Positions 10,244 through 22,613 of a stretch of 64,000 nucleotides of DNA are shown in pieces. A model generated the notes under the pieces. The model was not told where the DNA came from, did no database searches, and saw only the letters and a program-made list of their open reading frames with translations. The stretch comes from Crotalaria pallida. Taxonomy: Eukaryota; Streptophyta; Magnoliopsida; Fabales; Fabaceae. The stretch spans positions 97,939,639-98,003,638 of the forward strand of contig CM075653.1 of assembly GCA_037953625.1 (NCBI GenBank), given 5' to 3'. Both the position numbers and the translations under genes were made by a program. Positions within the stretch are counted from its first letter, which is position 1, and every line of letters begins with the position of its first letter.

Positions 10244-13200
10244 TAGTCAGCATTGAACAGTTGCGGATATGACTGCTTCATCTTCTCCTTGAGTTCCCAA
10301 GTAGCTTCCTCCACATCATTTCGATTCCATACTACCTTGACCAAGGGGATTTCCTTTCCTCTGAGTCGTCTGACTTGTCTATCTTCAACTCGGACTGGTA
10401 GGACTTCGAAGGTCAGATTGTCTCTTAGCGGCAGTGCGTCCACTGCTATCACATGCGAGGGATCGTGAATGTATCTCCTAAGTTGCGAGACATGGAACAC
10501 ATCGTGGAGCTTAGACAAGTGCGGAGGTAGAGCAATTCGGTATGCTACTGGTCCGACTTTTTCCAATATCTGGTACGGTCCGACAAACCTAGGGGTCAAC
10601 TTCTTCGATTTGATAGCTCGGCCAATCCCAGTAACAGGGGACACCCGAAGGAATACATGATCTCCCTCGATGAAGTTCAAGGGTTTCCTTCTCTTGTCGG
10701 CATAGCTCTTCTATCGGTCCTGAGCGGCTTTCATCTTCCCTTGTATCATTCGGATCTTCTCAGTTGTTTCCTAAACAATGTCGGGACTAATCAACAAGTT
10801 TTCACCTATCTGGAACCAGCATAACGGCGTCCGGCATTTCCGACCATACAAGGCTTCGAAAGGAGCCATTTCGATACTTGAATGGAAGCTGTTGTTGTAG
10901 GAGAATTCGACCAACGACAATAGTGTTTCCCAGCATTCCGACTGTTCAAGCACGCATGTTCTCAGCAAGTCCTCAAGAGTCTGAATGGTGCGCTCGGATT
11001 GTCCGTCGGTCTGGGGATGATAAGCAGTGCTAAACCTCAACTTTGTACCAATGGCTTCTTGCAGACTCTGCCAAAATCGAGATAAGAAGCGAGGATCACG
11101 GTCCGACACTATGCTGCTCGGAACACCATGGAGTCTAACGATGTCCTTTATGTACAGTTGCGTCAGCTTCTCCAAGCTGTACTTCATGTTGATCGGCAGG
11201 AAATGAGCGCACTTTGTAAGTCGGTCCACCACAACCCAAATGGCTTCCTGCCCTGCTCTCGTCCTCGGTAGACCGGATACAAAATCCATCGAAATGCTGT
11301 CCCACTTCCATTGAGGGATTTCCAACGACTTGAGCAATCCTCCTAGTTTCTGATGCTCGATCTTGGCTTTCTGACATGTCAAGCATCGAGACACATAATC
11401 GGCCACATCGGTCTTCAACTTCGGCCACCAAAACAACCTCTTCAGATCCTGGTACATCTTTGTGGCACCTGGGTGAAGACTCATCTTCGTCTTGTGGGCT
11501 TCTTCCATCAACTCTCTCCGGACTTCAAAGTCCATGGGAATGCAAACTCGACCTCGAAATCGCATAAGACCATTAGATCCTTTAGTGAAATCAGGTTCAT
11601 CCTTGTCTCCGGCTCTTTCTAATAGCTTTTGGAGCTCTAGGTTGGCGGCCTGCCTTTCCTTAATGAAACCCACGAAATCATTGGTTACTTGCAGCATTTC
11701 CAGTACCACACTGTTTTCCTTTTTCTGTATGTCGAGGTTAAGATCACTGAACTCTTGCATCAGCTGCATCTCTCGAACCATCATGTTGCTCAAGTGAAGA
11801 CTCTTCCTGCTCAGTGCGTCGGCCACCACGTTGGCTTTTCCAGGATGATAGTGCAAGTTGAAATCATAATCTTTCAAAAATTCCACCCATCTGCGCTGTC
11901 TCATGTTCAGTTCCTTCTGGTCGAACAGATAGCCGAGACTCTTGTGGTCACTGAACACCTCGAATTTCGTGCCATACAGGTAGTGTCTCCAAATCATGAG
12001 GGCAAACACCACAGCTGCCAATTCAAGATCATGGGTGGGGTAATTCTGTTCGTGTTGCCGAAGCTGTCTAGAGGCATAAGCCACCACCTTCCCTTGTTGC
12101 ATCAATACACAGCTGAGACCCTGCTTCGAGGCGTCACAGAACACGTCGAAGGCTTTGGTCGGATCTGGTAAAATCAGCACGGGCGAACTCGTCAATCTTT
12201 TCTTTAGCTCTTGAAAGCTCTGTTCACACACCTCGGACCATTGGTATGGGGTATCCTTTCTAGTTAACGAGGTCAACGGTAGCGCCAGTTTAGAGAATCC
12301 TTCAATGAATCTTCTGTAATACCCTGCAAGACCGAGGAAACTCCTGATCTCAGTGACCGAGTTGGGTCTCTCCCACTTAAGTACCGCTTCCACCTTGGAG
12401 GGATCAACTGCTACACCTTGCTCGGATATCACATGTCCGAGGAAATGAACCTCGGTGAGCCAGAAGCTGCACTTAGAGAGCTTTGCGTAGAGATTCTTAT
12501 CCTTCAAAACTTGCAACACCGTTCTCAGATGCTGCTCGTGTTCACTCGGATTTCGGGAGTAGATAAGGATGTCGTCAATGAAGACTATCACAAACGAGTC
12601 CAGGTAGGGTCGAAAAATCCTATTCATGTAGTCCATAAAGATAGCAGGGGCGTTGGTAAGTCCGAAGGGCATAACCACGTACTCAAAATGCCCATACCTT
12701 GTCCGGAAGGCTGTCTTCGGAATGTCTTCTTCTCGGACTCGGATCTGGTGATATCCAGATCGAAGGTCTATCTTTGAGAACACTGACGCTCCCTTGAGTT
12801 GGTCCAATAAATCATCAATCCGAAGGAGGGGATATTTGTTCTTCACTGTTACCGCGTTGAGCTTCCGATAATCGGTGCACATTCTGAGGCTACCATCTTT
12901 CTTTTTAACAAATAGAATCGGAGCTCCCCACGGCGATACGCTTGGTCGGATTAGCTTTTTGGCCAAAAGTTCTTCCAGCTGTTTCTTAAGCTCTTCTAGC
13001 TCGGGAGGCGCCATTCTGTACGGAGCAATTGAGATCGGGCCAGTTCCCGGAAGGAGGTCTATACTGAACTCTACTTCTCTATTCGGCGGTAAGCCAGGCA
13101 TTTCGTCCGAGAAAACCTCAGGAAATTTTCTGACCACAGGAATTTGGTCTACGATCGATTCCTCTGCTATTTCTAACTTCGCAACAGAAGGGCCACTAAA

Positions 13201-14631
13201 GATTACAGTCTTCTCTCGGCAATCAAGCAGGACATGGTGCTGAGACATCCAGTCCATGCCAAGGATGATATCTAGCTTGGTTAAGGGTAGGCAAATCAAA
13301 TTGACTTTAAATTCTCTACCTAATACTTGGATAGGACACTCTAGGCACATTTTAGAAGTGATTACAGAAGAATTGGTTGGGGTAGAAATGGATAGTTTGT
13401 AAGGCATTTCTACCGGGGATAGTTTTAGTCTATTCATACAGTCAAGGGAAATGAAAGAATGTGTGGCTCCACAGTCAAATAGTACGGCACAAGGAATACT
13501 ATTTACTTGACAAGTACCTCGGATCAGTTCGTCAGCATCAGTCACTTCTTCTCCATCCATAGTGTAAACTTTGCCTCTCTGCATAGGTCGGTTAATACCA
13601 GTCTGATGAGCCTTGGTCACATTGACCTCTTCCTTCACAATATTCTCGGTACACCGAGCTGCAAAATGGCCAGGCTTGCCACATCGGAAACAGGATCCTC
13701 TAGCGCTCGGGTTCAGACTCCAGCATTCTCCCCGGTGTTGCCTTCCACAATGTTGGCATATCGGATACGGGCCAGGAACAGCCACCATCTGACCACCACT
13801 CCTCGGGGCTGTTGACATTCTTGCGCTCGGAGTCACATAGGGAACAGATCTCTGAACGGCTCCTTTTCCCCTGATCGGACCCACTGCTTTCTGTGCCGAC
13901 CTGCTCCTCTTTCTATCAGCTTTCCTCTTAAGTCCTTTCTCATAGGTACTAGCCATGTTCACCAGTTGCGAGAGATTGGCCACGTTCTGATATTCGAATG
14001 CGAGCCGAATATCATCACGGAGACCAGACTCAAACTTGATGCACTTGGTACGCTCATCGGCATCTCGGTAGCTTCCTGAATAGCGGATCAAATCTTCGAA
14101 CTGAGCGGCATACTCCCCAACGCTCAAGTTCCTCTGTTTCAGCTTGAGAAAAGCGAGCTCCTTCTCCCTCCTGACATCCTCGGGAAAGTACTTTCCGAGG
14201 AAGCGCGCTCGGAACAAATCCCAAGTGATGACCTCATTAGCCGCTTCCAGTCCTCGGCTTTGTTGATCCCACCAGTGCTCGGCTTCACTAGTCAGCACAA
14301 ACTCTGCCAACCTCACCCTGTACTCATAGGGAGGTTGCAGAGATCGGAAGATCTTCTCAATATCTTGGAGCCATCTCTGAGCTCCATCTGGGTTATATCC
14401 TCCTTCGAACCGAGGTGGTTTGTTCTTCCGAAATCGGCTCATCCAGTCTATCTCTACCGGAGCCGGAGGTTGAGGCTGAAGGGCTACAGCTGCAGCTGCT
14501 GCGGCTGCGGCGATGTTTTGAGCGAGGTTCTCAGCCTGATTCTACTGAGCCTGCGCTTGGTTCTGCTGTAGCTGAACCAGGGTTTCCAACACAGTGGCAA
14601 TTCGGTCGTTATCAGCTCGTCTCCCAGCCAT
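10243..14631 (-). pseudogene. gag-pol polyprotein of Ty3/gypsy chromovirus, three in-frame stops
   Basis: One frame runs from ATG at 14631-14629 to TAA at 10245-10243 (1463 codons), interrupted by TAG at codon 30 (14544-14542), at 10773-10771, and again between there and 10680. The longest open stretch is 14442-10771. In order it shows: gag (AEHWWDQQ...FLGKYFP), a CCHC zinc knuckle (CFRCGKPGHFAARC), an aspartic protease (LFDCGATHSFIS), RT (VMPFGLTNAPAIF, VFIDDILIYS), RNase H (VFCDASKQGL, FSDHKSLGYLF), the integrase HHCC and core (YHPQTDGQSERTIQTLED), GPYQILEKVGPVAYRI, and a chromodomain-like end (KVVWNRNDVEEATWE...YPQLF). The protease triad reads D-C-G instead of the usual D-S/T-G. All three stops are TAG in place of expected CAG, so the protein is recent but dead. 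Confidence 0.93.
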
Positions 14632-14811
14632 GCTGTTCGGTCATGGAGAGAAAGCCAATTAACTTCCGAATAATCAAGTAAATATATATTTAGACATGTA
14701 TACCTATAAGCCCTATTGTCTGACCTAGACTCCTAGACTCTACTTATTTGTCACTCTCTTGGTGAGTAACCACTGGAGTCCTTTGCAACTCCAATAGGCC
14801 GAGGAGAAACT

Positions 14812-14823
14812 GCTCTAATACCA
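14812..14823 (-). other. Primer binding site (initiator tRNA-Met type)
   Basis: On the minus strand, a few bases after the 5' LTR, the sequence reads TGGTATTAGAGC. This matches the 3' end complement of plant initiator tRNA-Met (TGGTATCAGAGC) with one C-to-T change. It fixes the element's orientation. Confidence 0.85.
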
Positions 14824-14827
14824 AAAA

Positions 14828-17431
14828 TGTAACACCCTATATAATAATTACCCTTAATTACCCGAAGATTAGGATTTAAAATTTCTTTTTCATTAATTCA
14901 AAAACATCAGAGTTATAAGTGGAAGACTTTAATACATCAAAATCAAAAGCATAAATTAAGTACATCCCGTTCGGTCATACAAAATACAAATCAGTGTTTT
15001 AGCTCGGACCAAATAGCCGAGTCCCAATACAAAACAAATATTTTAGCTCGGACCTATCCACATCTATGACTCTAAATAACTTACTCTCCCTGTGAGGGAG
15101 AGTGATCCTGCTCGGCCGGGGACTGCGTTTGCTCGGGCTCAGCACCTGAAAAATGGTAAGGAGGTGAGCATTACACAGAACATAAATAAGCAGTTTCTAA
15201 AATGACATACCGAACTACCAAGCCAAACACAAGTAGTCAAATAGCATATAAATAGCAAGCAATCAAACCCTATATCACATGCATACTATCTCATTTAGCT
15301 CGGTTTACATACACACAATCTCATCCGGCTCGGCTCACATCATACCATCTCACTGGCTCGGTTCACATTATACGGTCTCGTCTAGCTCGGCTCACATCAC
15401 ACTATCCAATTACTCTATTACCTATTAGTTATACCTCGGTTTATCCTCTCGTGTCTCGGATTACCATCTCTATCTCGGGTTCATTACTCAATATTTCACT
15501 TTCACATAATTTACAATCTTTTACTCTTCTCGGATGCATACACCCAGTGCATGTCCTACACCATTTAAGTCGGATATTGGAGTGTCCATAACTGCGAGTA
15601 CCCGGTACCCGTCTTACAGCTGCACATACCCAGTATGTGTCTGACGCGATCAATGCACGCACCCAGTACGCGTCTTCTATGACCAGGAGCACTACCGCCG
15701 ATCATTCTATGGGGTTAAGGAGAGTCCATAACTGCGAGCACCCAGTACCCGTCTTACAGCGGCGCATCTCGGCGACTTACGCGATCAATGCACGCACCCA
15801 GTACGCGTCTGCTATGACCAGGACCACTTCCCACCGATTCCGTTCTCGGAATCCTGTGTGAATCATAACTGCGAGCACCCAGTACCCGTCTTACAGCTGC
15901 ACATACCCAGTATGTGTCTGACGCGATCAAGGCACGCACCCAGTACGCGTCTTCTATGACCCGATCACACAGCCATTTCTCTTTTATTCCTCTTGTCCTT
16001 TCAACCATTATTTAGCTCGGCCTCTCTCGGCTCGACACTTGAATTTATTCCCCTTTACATTAATCTGATTATCTACTTAGCTCGGCCTCTCTCGGCTAAA
16101 CCTAATAACCAGTCCCTCTTTCCATTAACCTTGTTCAGTCTCTGCCGTATTACTCTATCCCCTACTTTCCATCTCTACCATTTTCTCATACCCATTCCCG
16201 AAGTCACTCAGCTCGGCCACAGACATGGATCATAAATATCAAAGCTCATAAACATTTATACACAAAGTTCATAATCACTTATACAACAGCAACAACAATA
16301 AGAATAAAACACTCAACCAATCCATCATGTAAATACCAACATATAGCATATAACGATACTCATCCCTACTTCAAACTCGAGTTTCTAATTCGTTTATTAG
16401 TTCCCTTTTTCCCTTTTTACCATTTCCTTTCTACATTAACCTAGATCCATTTCCTAATCTAACACCCACTCTTAGTACCCTTTATGAACACCCCAGAAAC
16501 CCAAACTCAAGTAGAGGTAACACTCACTCCTTACCTCAAACCGTGAGAGATAAGAGTTGAGAGCTTGAGAGTGGTTTTCCTTGACCTTGACCTTGAGAGC
16601 TCCAAGCCCCTTGGATCCTTTTCCTCCTTGCTGCCACCACCACACCACGCTACCCACGGTCTTCACGGCGGTCCAGAGACTCCAAATCGGAAGGGGGGGA
16701 AACGGCGGACAGAAGGTTTCCGGTTGGTGGAAGAGAGGGTGTTTCGTGAGGAGAGAAAGAAAATATGTTGGGGGTTTGTTGTTGCTGGAACTTGAAAGAG
16801 AAAAAGAGAGAGAGATTCGTAGGAGGAAGAGAATGAGAAATGCAAAGTGTGTTATGGGGTGTTTGGGCTTTCTTTTATTCATTTAGGGAAGATATTTGTG
16901 TGGCTAGGATTCATTGGTTTCTTGTGGAAGCTAGATTGTATGGCCAAGATTCATTGGCTTCTTGAGGAAGCCATGAATAGTACATTGAAAGGGACATAAA
17001 GTAGTGATAGTGACATAAAGTGAAAGATAGTATCGTACGGATGGCACGGAAACCAAAGGGTCAACAGCTCAACATGAGTTGGCACGGAAGAGCTAGGACG
17101 TGTTGGCTCGGGTACATCGGCTAGGATACGTTGGCTCGGCTTGTAGGAACAGTAGTAGTCCGAGCTTCCCTCTCGGACAGGACACTGAGATCGGCTAATC
17201 CAGACTGGACAATGGGTTTCACGTGGGGTTCTCTTTCAGCTCGGCTCATAAGTACACAATCTTATCTAGCTCGGCCGGGATCGGGCCGAGGCCTTAATCT
17301 CACATCCTAGGTCGGCCTATGCTCATACTACCCTTCTAACCTTGTACCATTTCTAAGGCTTAATCCTATCCTTAAATAAATATTTATATACTAAAATTAT
17401 ATTATTTAATACTAATTTTCAGGATGTTACA
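14828..17431 (-). repeat. 5' LTR of the gypsy element
   Basis: The LTR is 2604 bp and near-identical to the left LTR. It carries the same putative terminal exon and hairpin at 15081-15145 and the hairpin repeat block at 15530-15960. It is the promoter-bearing LTR of the minus-strand element. Confidence 0.95.
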
Positions 17432-17436
17432 CACCC
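17432..17436. other. Target site duplication CACCC, right copy
   Basis: Exact match to 7578-7582, directly after the ...GGATGTTACA end. Confidence 0.9.
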
Positions 17437-18022
17437 CATAATGTATCTATTTGTCAACATGGCTTGATTGCGTCACTTGAATTGTTGTCCCATGCTGACT
17501 TTTACTGCCAAATTCCCATAAAGTTTGACAATGAGTTGGTGCATTTCCAATTTGACTTAGCATTTAAAACTTGGTCCTACATATTGAAAAGCCAGACAGA
17601 TTTATTATAATGAAAAGTAATAATAGATTCAAATAAGGTTGATTATTGTCATGCTATAATATCTAGTATCATGCTTATATCATGCTAATAATTCTACTTA
17701 CTGGTATCATGCTTATATCATGCTACTATATCTATCATATAGTATCATGCTAGTAATGCTTATATCTAACATTAACAATTCTATAATTGAAGAATAATTT
17801 GTTGCAACATTAACAATCAACAAAATAATACAATATTTATATTAATGAAAATTCACTTACAGTTAATAATTGAGTATAACTTTGGCTTGAATTAGAAATA
17901 TGTAAACCATCACTTGCAACTAGAGAATGACTTACTGGAGATTCCTACATGGTGATAAGAGATGATCAAGTGAATAAGATATAAAGTAATCAAATGTGTA
18001 AAAAAAGAATCACTAAATTACC
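17437..18022. other. Non-coding AT-rich sequence downstream of FAR1-like pseudogene
   Basis: A local repetition of ATCATGCTTATATCATGCTA-like words is seen at 17650-17760. There is no gene. It is probably 3' flank or a further repeat. Confidence 0.4.
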
Positions 18023-18298
18023 ATATTTTGTTGACAATCTTTGTTTTTAGTTGTTTGGTTTCTTCTTTTCTTCTTAGTCTTTTTCTCAAGCCATGTTGTG
18101 GGGTGTTTCTTAAGCTTGTAGGAGCATTATCGCATCTTTATTCCTTTTTCTCCTTTAGAATCAGTTGCATTCTCATTGTTTTCAATTTCACCACTTGCAA
18201 TAGATATGGATACATGACAATTTTTGATTGATTCTACCTCCTTAGAGGTTATAGCTAGCATCTCCTCAACTATCTTGTTAGACTCCTTACAAACTTGT

Positions 18299-20353
18299 TG
18301 AATCAAAGGTTTTGATGAAGACAAATGAGCAAGCTCGGTTCAAATGTACAAGCTCGGCTTGATGAAGACAATATGAGAAAGCTCGGTTCAAACGACGTCA
18401 AAGGTTTTGATGAAGACAAATATGTCTTGTGCTCGGTTCTCGGCCAAGGTTTGATGAAGCCAAACGAATCAGAAATGAAGTATCCTGGAAATGAAATCAG
18501 CTCGGTATGTTGACCAGCTCGGTATGGATCAGCTCGGTGCGTACTCGGAAGTGATCAATCCAAGCTATCGCTTATAGCAGACTCAGTCAGCCGACGTCAA
18601 CCTCGACAACAACTATAGTTCAAAGCAGACTAAGTCAGACGAAGTCATTCTCGGCAACACTTAGCGCTCAAAGAAGACTCAGTCAGCCGAGAAGAAGCTC
18701 GAACATATATCAAGCTCGAAAACACTGTTGTCAAGCTCCGTGAAGATGTCAAGTTTTGAACTTTCATCAAGCTCGGCAACACTGTTCACCAAGAAGAATA
18801 ATCTTTCAAGTTCCCAAGGTCGGTGCCAATGTCAAGCTCGGTGAAGATGTCAAACTTAGTGAAGGTGTCAAGCTTAATGAAGACCTCAAGCTCGGTTCAG
18901 AAGACCTCAAGCTCAGCACCAGATTAGCCCAAATCAGAAGTTTTCAAGCTCGGCAGTCCTTAAGCTCGGCATCAGGTCAACACAGTTCAGAAGCCTCAAG
19001 CTCGGGTTAAGGAAGTCGGCTAGAAGATTAGCTCAGCTCAGCTCAGAACAGATATATCTCTCAAGTCCCCAAGCTCGAACCAGTTGTCAAGCTCGGCATA
19101 ACTATTCATCTTCTCCAACCTTTAGCAAGTTCGTCAGCCGCATGCACCACTTCGTCTCTGACATCATAGTACGATGCATGGCTGGCATCTCTGTCCCCAT
19201 TTCTGCAGCACTCATCTGTCACCATCCTTAATATTTCAAAATTGATATTCAAATCAACATAGGAAGAGAGACAAATTTAGAACGTTACAAACAAGTGGAA
19301 ACAACTAATCAAGGACAAAACGTCATTGTACAGTGCAGAGTTGTCCAGTATATCCGTTGCAAAAGGACAAGATATTTTCCACTCTCTCTCTCTCTTCTTC
19401 CTCATGTATGTTGCATCACTATAAAAGGATGGGTTTTTCTCTTCAGAAGACAAGAAGGACATAACAAAGAAAAACAACAAGTGTAGAGCCAAAATTTCAA
19501 ATCATTCTTTGAAATACACAAGTGCAGAAACGCAGCAAAGAGAACACAAGAGCCAAAAACTTTCATATACGTTCTCTGCAAAAACCTTTCTCAAACACAA
19601 ACCGAAAACTCTTTTGTTAACCAAACTTTCAGAATCATACAACACTTGAGTTTCGGGTTGGAGCCATCATCTCATTCAATCATTCTTCAAGTCTTGAGGT
19701 GTTCTCAAGCACGTGAAAGTCTTGGAAGGTTTCCAAGCTCTTCCAAGAGGTTCTTGGCGGTTGAAGTCTTAGGAGGTTCCTGAGCAAAAATCCAAGGAGG
19801 TTCTTTGGTGAAAATCCTTGAAGGTTTCAAGGTGTCTTGAAGGTTTCAAGGCTGTTAAGTCCGACGTGTTGTTCGACATTTGTATCAGTAGGTAGAATCC
19901 AAGAGTTTGGTACACTTTTGGTGGGTTAATTGATCCCGTATAATCTCTATCTATTTGATTTTATTAAAAGCTCCTTAAAGGTTTTAAGGGGGACTGGACG
20001 TAGCTCATCGTGTTGGTGGGTGAACCAGGATAAATCCCGGTGTCTCATTTCTTCTTTACTTCTTTCATTTTATTCCGAGCATTTAGTCGGCTAGTTTAAC
20101 TCGTTTTATAAGCTCAGATAGTGCTAGTAAATTTCCGCTGCAAACCTGATCTTTGAGTGGCGCAGCTCGGATAATCGGTGCTAGGTTTAGATAACCGATT
20201 GGCAGATACTGCTCGGCTCAAAGTCAGCATTTTCATTTTAACAACTAGCATTATTGGACCTATCTCAATCACATCGCGAAAAATTGGTATTATTGCTTCC
20301 AACTACTATTCACCCCCCTCTAGTAGATTGTTAAGCCACTTCCTCGGTTTCCA
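18299..20353 (+). mobile_element. Copia (SIRE-like) LTR inserted in FAR1-like gene
   Basis: The LTR starts TGAATCAAAGGTTTTGATGAAGACAAATG. Its 3' part has GGACTGGACGTAGCTC, GTGAACCAGGATAAATC and ACTATTCACCCCCCTCTAG, which match in order the LTR at 32772-31201 (minus strand). The FAR1 reading frame flanks both ends, so this is an insertion. No gag-pol is present. A clear 5-bp target duplication was not found, and the right end is approximate. The 5' third is full of AAGCTCGG words with internal tandem duplication. A degenerate palindrome pair (TAATCGGT / ACCGATTG, 20 bp apart) lies at 20172-20201. Confidence 0.7.
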
Positions 20354-21142
20354 ATGTTTCTAACAAAACTTTGGACCAAAAGAGGTAAGTTTCATGAGAT
20401 TCACACGATCTTTTTTTCAATTCAACCGCTAGAGGACAAATATCATTGTAACAGTTCATGAAATGATCTTTTACATCCAATTCAATATGTTGTCCTTTCC
20501 AATCTCGATTGCTTCCCGTCCTTGCATCTCTTGTCCATCGCTTTAGTACATATTGCTCAGGAATTAGCTTGATATTCTTTACATCCAAAACTTTTAAAGC
20601 AAGACTGCATAAGATACCATGGGTCTCGAATGTGTGACAATCACAAGCAACTTTTTGTTCCACGCGATTCCCCAATACCATTCGCTCTGTATTGTTATCA
20701 TAACATGAGACGGCATAAAATCCGTCTTGCAATTCCCTTATGCAAGAACCTTGAAATTCCTCATATTCCTCTTAGAATTCCTCAAAAATTTTAGCAGTGT
20801 ATATGTTTCCAGCTTGTACAAGCATCGGGCCCTCTTCATTTTCAATCTAGGCAACTTATGTGTTGATTCATAATCAGCTTCTGATTTATTGTTCCGCTTT
20901 CCATTGACAACCCTATCAAAGTGTGTGAAAAACTGTACTATATTTAAATCTGACTTCAAATGGTTTTTCAAATCAGCATTGAAGCTCCCACTTAGTTGAG
21001 TAGATCTTATACCTGCTGTGAATGTTTTTCGAACATAAGCCCATGCCCATTTTTCCTTGACCTCAAAAATAGAGTGTAGCCATGAGTTTGAGGAAACCTT
21101 GTGCTCATCAAGCAAATCTTTCCATGAGCTTAAAAATTCACA

Positions 21143-21147
21143 TTCCT
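21143..21147. other. Target site duplication TTCCT, left copy
   Basis: TTCCT at 21143-21147 is repeated at 24674-24678 around the solo LTR. FAR1-like coding sequence continues on both sides (..CIDLHEE / ECEFLSSW..). Confidence 0.88.
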
Positions 21148-21721
21148 TGTGACGCTCTTGGATTAAAATACTTTATAAGAAAATATAGTTGAACATATAT
21201 AATATGGACTTGATATTATTGGAAAAATAGAGTATAAAATTTTTCCTTTATAATTATTCTCAAACTAAACATATCCTTCAAAATTACTTGAATTCGGTAT
21301 TGAAATTATTATCAAACCTTTCTCTTTGTAAAACACTTACTATTACCGAACTCGTTTGTTATTCATCAGAGTACGCGAAAAGAGTATAGTTTTGGAAAAT
21401 AATATCATCACTGGATATTATAACATAAAACGTACATATATATATATATATAAAGATGTCATAAGTACCACCATACATCCATCATATCCGAAATACATCA
21501 ACTGATACCAAAGTCAAGAGATATAAGTCCCAAAAACATAAACTGAAAGTAAAGACCAAAACCCTGAAGTCTCTCAAAAGATATATATACAATATAAACA
21601 TAACAAAATATAGACACTCCAGAGCTGGTTATCAAGTCCTCCAAGAACGCTCCACCATCACCATGATCTGCTATAGCTGCTACTACGACCCAGACCCACA
21701 CTACTCACACTATGCCCATAC

Positions 21722-22204
21722 CTAAGGGACACCCATCCTCCTATCAGTAATGTCCTCCTGATCGACTGGCTCCTCGTCACTCTCACCCTCCTCTGGGTCC
21801 TCCTCTGCCTCATCCAACGGAGTAGGTACCCTACCACTAGGTACAGGATCTGCATCAGGTACAGTCCTCTCAGGGTCCGAAGAATCAGGTGAAGGAGTCC
21901 CAGTAGGAACAACCCTAGCAGCAACGGGGTGAGAACGAGTATAGGGGCGAAAACCAAAGGTATGATAACGACGAACAAGTCGAGTAGGGGAAGGTCCATG
22001 GTAAGTATAAAAAGGGGGTACGTGCATAGTATAAATAATGGGAATCCGAAATCGTCGAGGTCGCACTCGGGCTAAGGGGTTGGGATGGTAGAGTGTGACC
22101 TCCACCTCTCCCTCAAAAGTAGCCCGGCGCTCCTCATAGGACGGATCTCGATGCAAGCTAGGTAATAGTGTGCCATCACCTACACAGGGCACGGGAGTAA
22201 GCAT
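21722..22204 (-). CDS. Open frame inside solo LTR, acidic C-terminus, unknown
   Basis: ATG at 22204 opens 160 codons to TAG at 21724-21722. The N-terminal half is basic and aromatic (RVRPRRFRIPIIYTMHVPPF) and the C-terminal part is acidic (DEAEEDPEEGESDEEPVDQED, ending RRMGVP). I recognise no family. An acceptor-like CCTGTGTAG lies at 22188-22180 and would start an exon at 22179 in the same phase 2 as the putative terminal exons in other LTRs. The related LTR copy 1 keeps only the end (..GDVP stop at about 1260-1275). It may be a spliced LTR-encoded exon, or captured host sequence. Confidence 0.4.
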   Translation of the reverse strand: MLTPVPCVGDGTLLPSLHRDPSYEERRATFEGEVEVTLYHPNPLARVRPRRFRIPIIYTMHVPPFYTYHGPSPTRLVRRYHTFGFRPYTRSHPVAARVVPTGTPSPDSSDPERTVPDADPVPSGRVPTPLDEAEEDPEEGESDEEPVDQEDITDRRMGVP

Positions 22205-22402
22205 AATATAATCACATAATCAAACAAGAATAATTCTAACATTCACAAGTATTCAAACACAAGAAATTATGCAATTACATATGAGCACACTCAGTTTAAC
22301 AAATTATTATTCTTTTATATTAATGTCATGATGCATGTTTTCTATCTCACAATCCTGAGGCCTCCAATACTAATCAATCTCGGATGTCCATCCAATACAC
22401 CA

Positions 22403-22613
22403 ATGTGTTCCCAGAACACTAACATACGTTCCCTGAACGTATGGCAAACCATATTTGGAAAATAAACAAGCACCACTCCCAGAGTATGCATTACGTTCCC
22501 AGAACGCATAAAAACCATGTCCCAGACACTGACCACATTCCCAAAATGTGTCATCAAGTAGGTTGCATCAATTTGGTACTCCCAGAGTACCCTCCTCATG
22601 TTCCCAGAACATG
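22403..22613. repeat. CCA-loop hairpin array in solo LTR copy 2
   Basis: Inverted repeats with arms GTGTTC/GAACAC, TACGTTC/GAACGTA (loop CCT), GTACTC/GAGTAC and CATGTTC/GAACATG (22597-22613), plus decayed ones (CACATTC-CCA-AAATGTG). They are in the same order as at 1537-1988. The last hairpin has A-T at the position where copy 1 differs by a paired G-C change. Confidence 0.78.

Larger units (their letters stand above)
7583..17431 (-). mobile_element. Full-length Ty3/gypsy chromovirus with 2.6-kb LTRs
   Basis: This 9.85-kb element has CACCC target duplications, two near-identical LTRs (7583-10206 and 14828-17431), a minus-strand PBS next to the right LTR, a minus-strand PPT next to the left LTR, and one gag-pol frame between them. 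Pol order (protease, RT, RNase H, integrase) with a C-terminal chromodomain marks a chromovirus, probably of the Tekay/Del type. The LTRs differ by few substitutions and one 20-bp tandem duplication, so insertion is fairly recent. Three stops in gag-pol make the copy non-autonomous. Confidence 0.95.

Noticed and set aside
11135..12777. Several plus-strand and alternate-frame open stretches of 60-160 codons
   Set aside because: They are shadows of the gypsy pol on the minus strand and have no family features.
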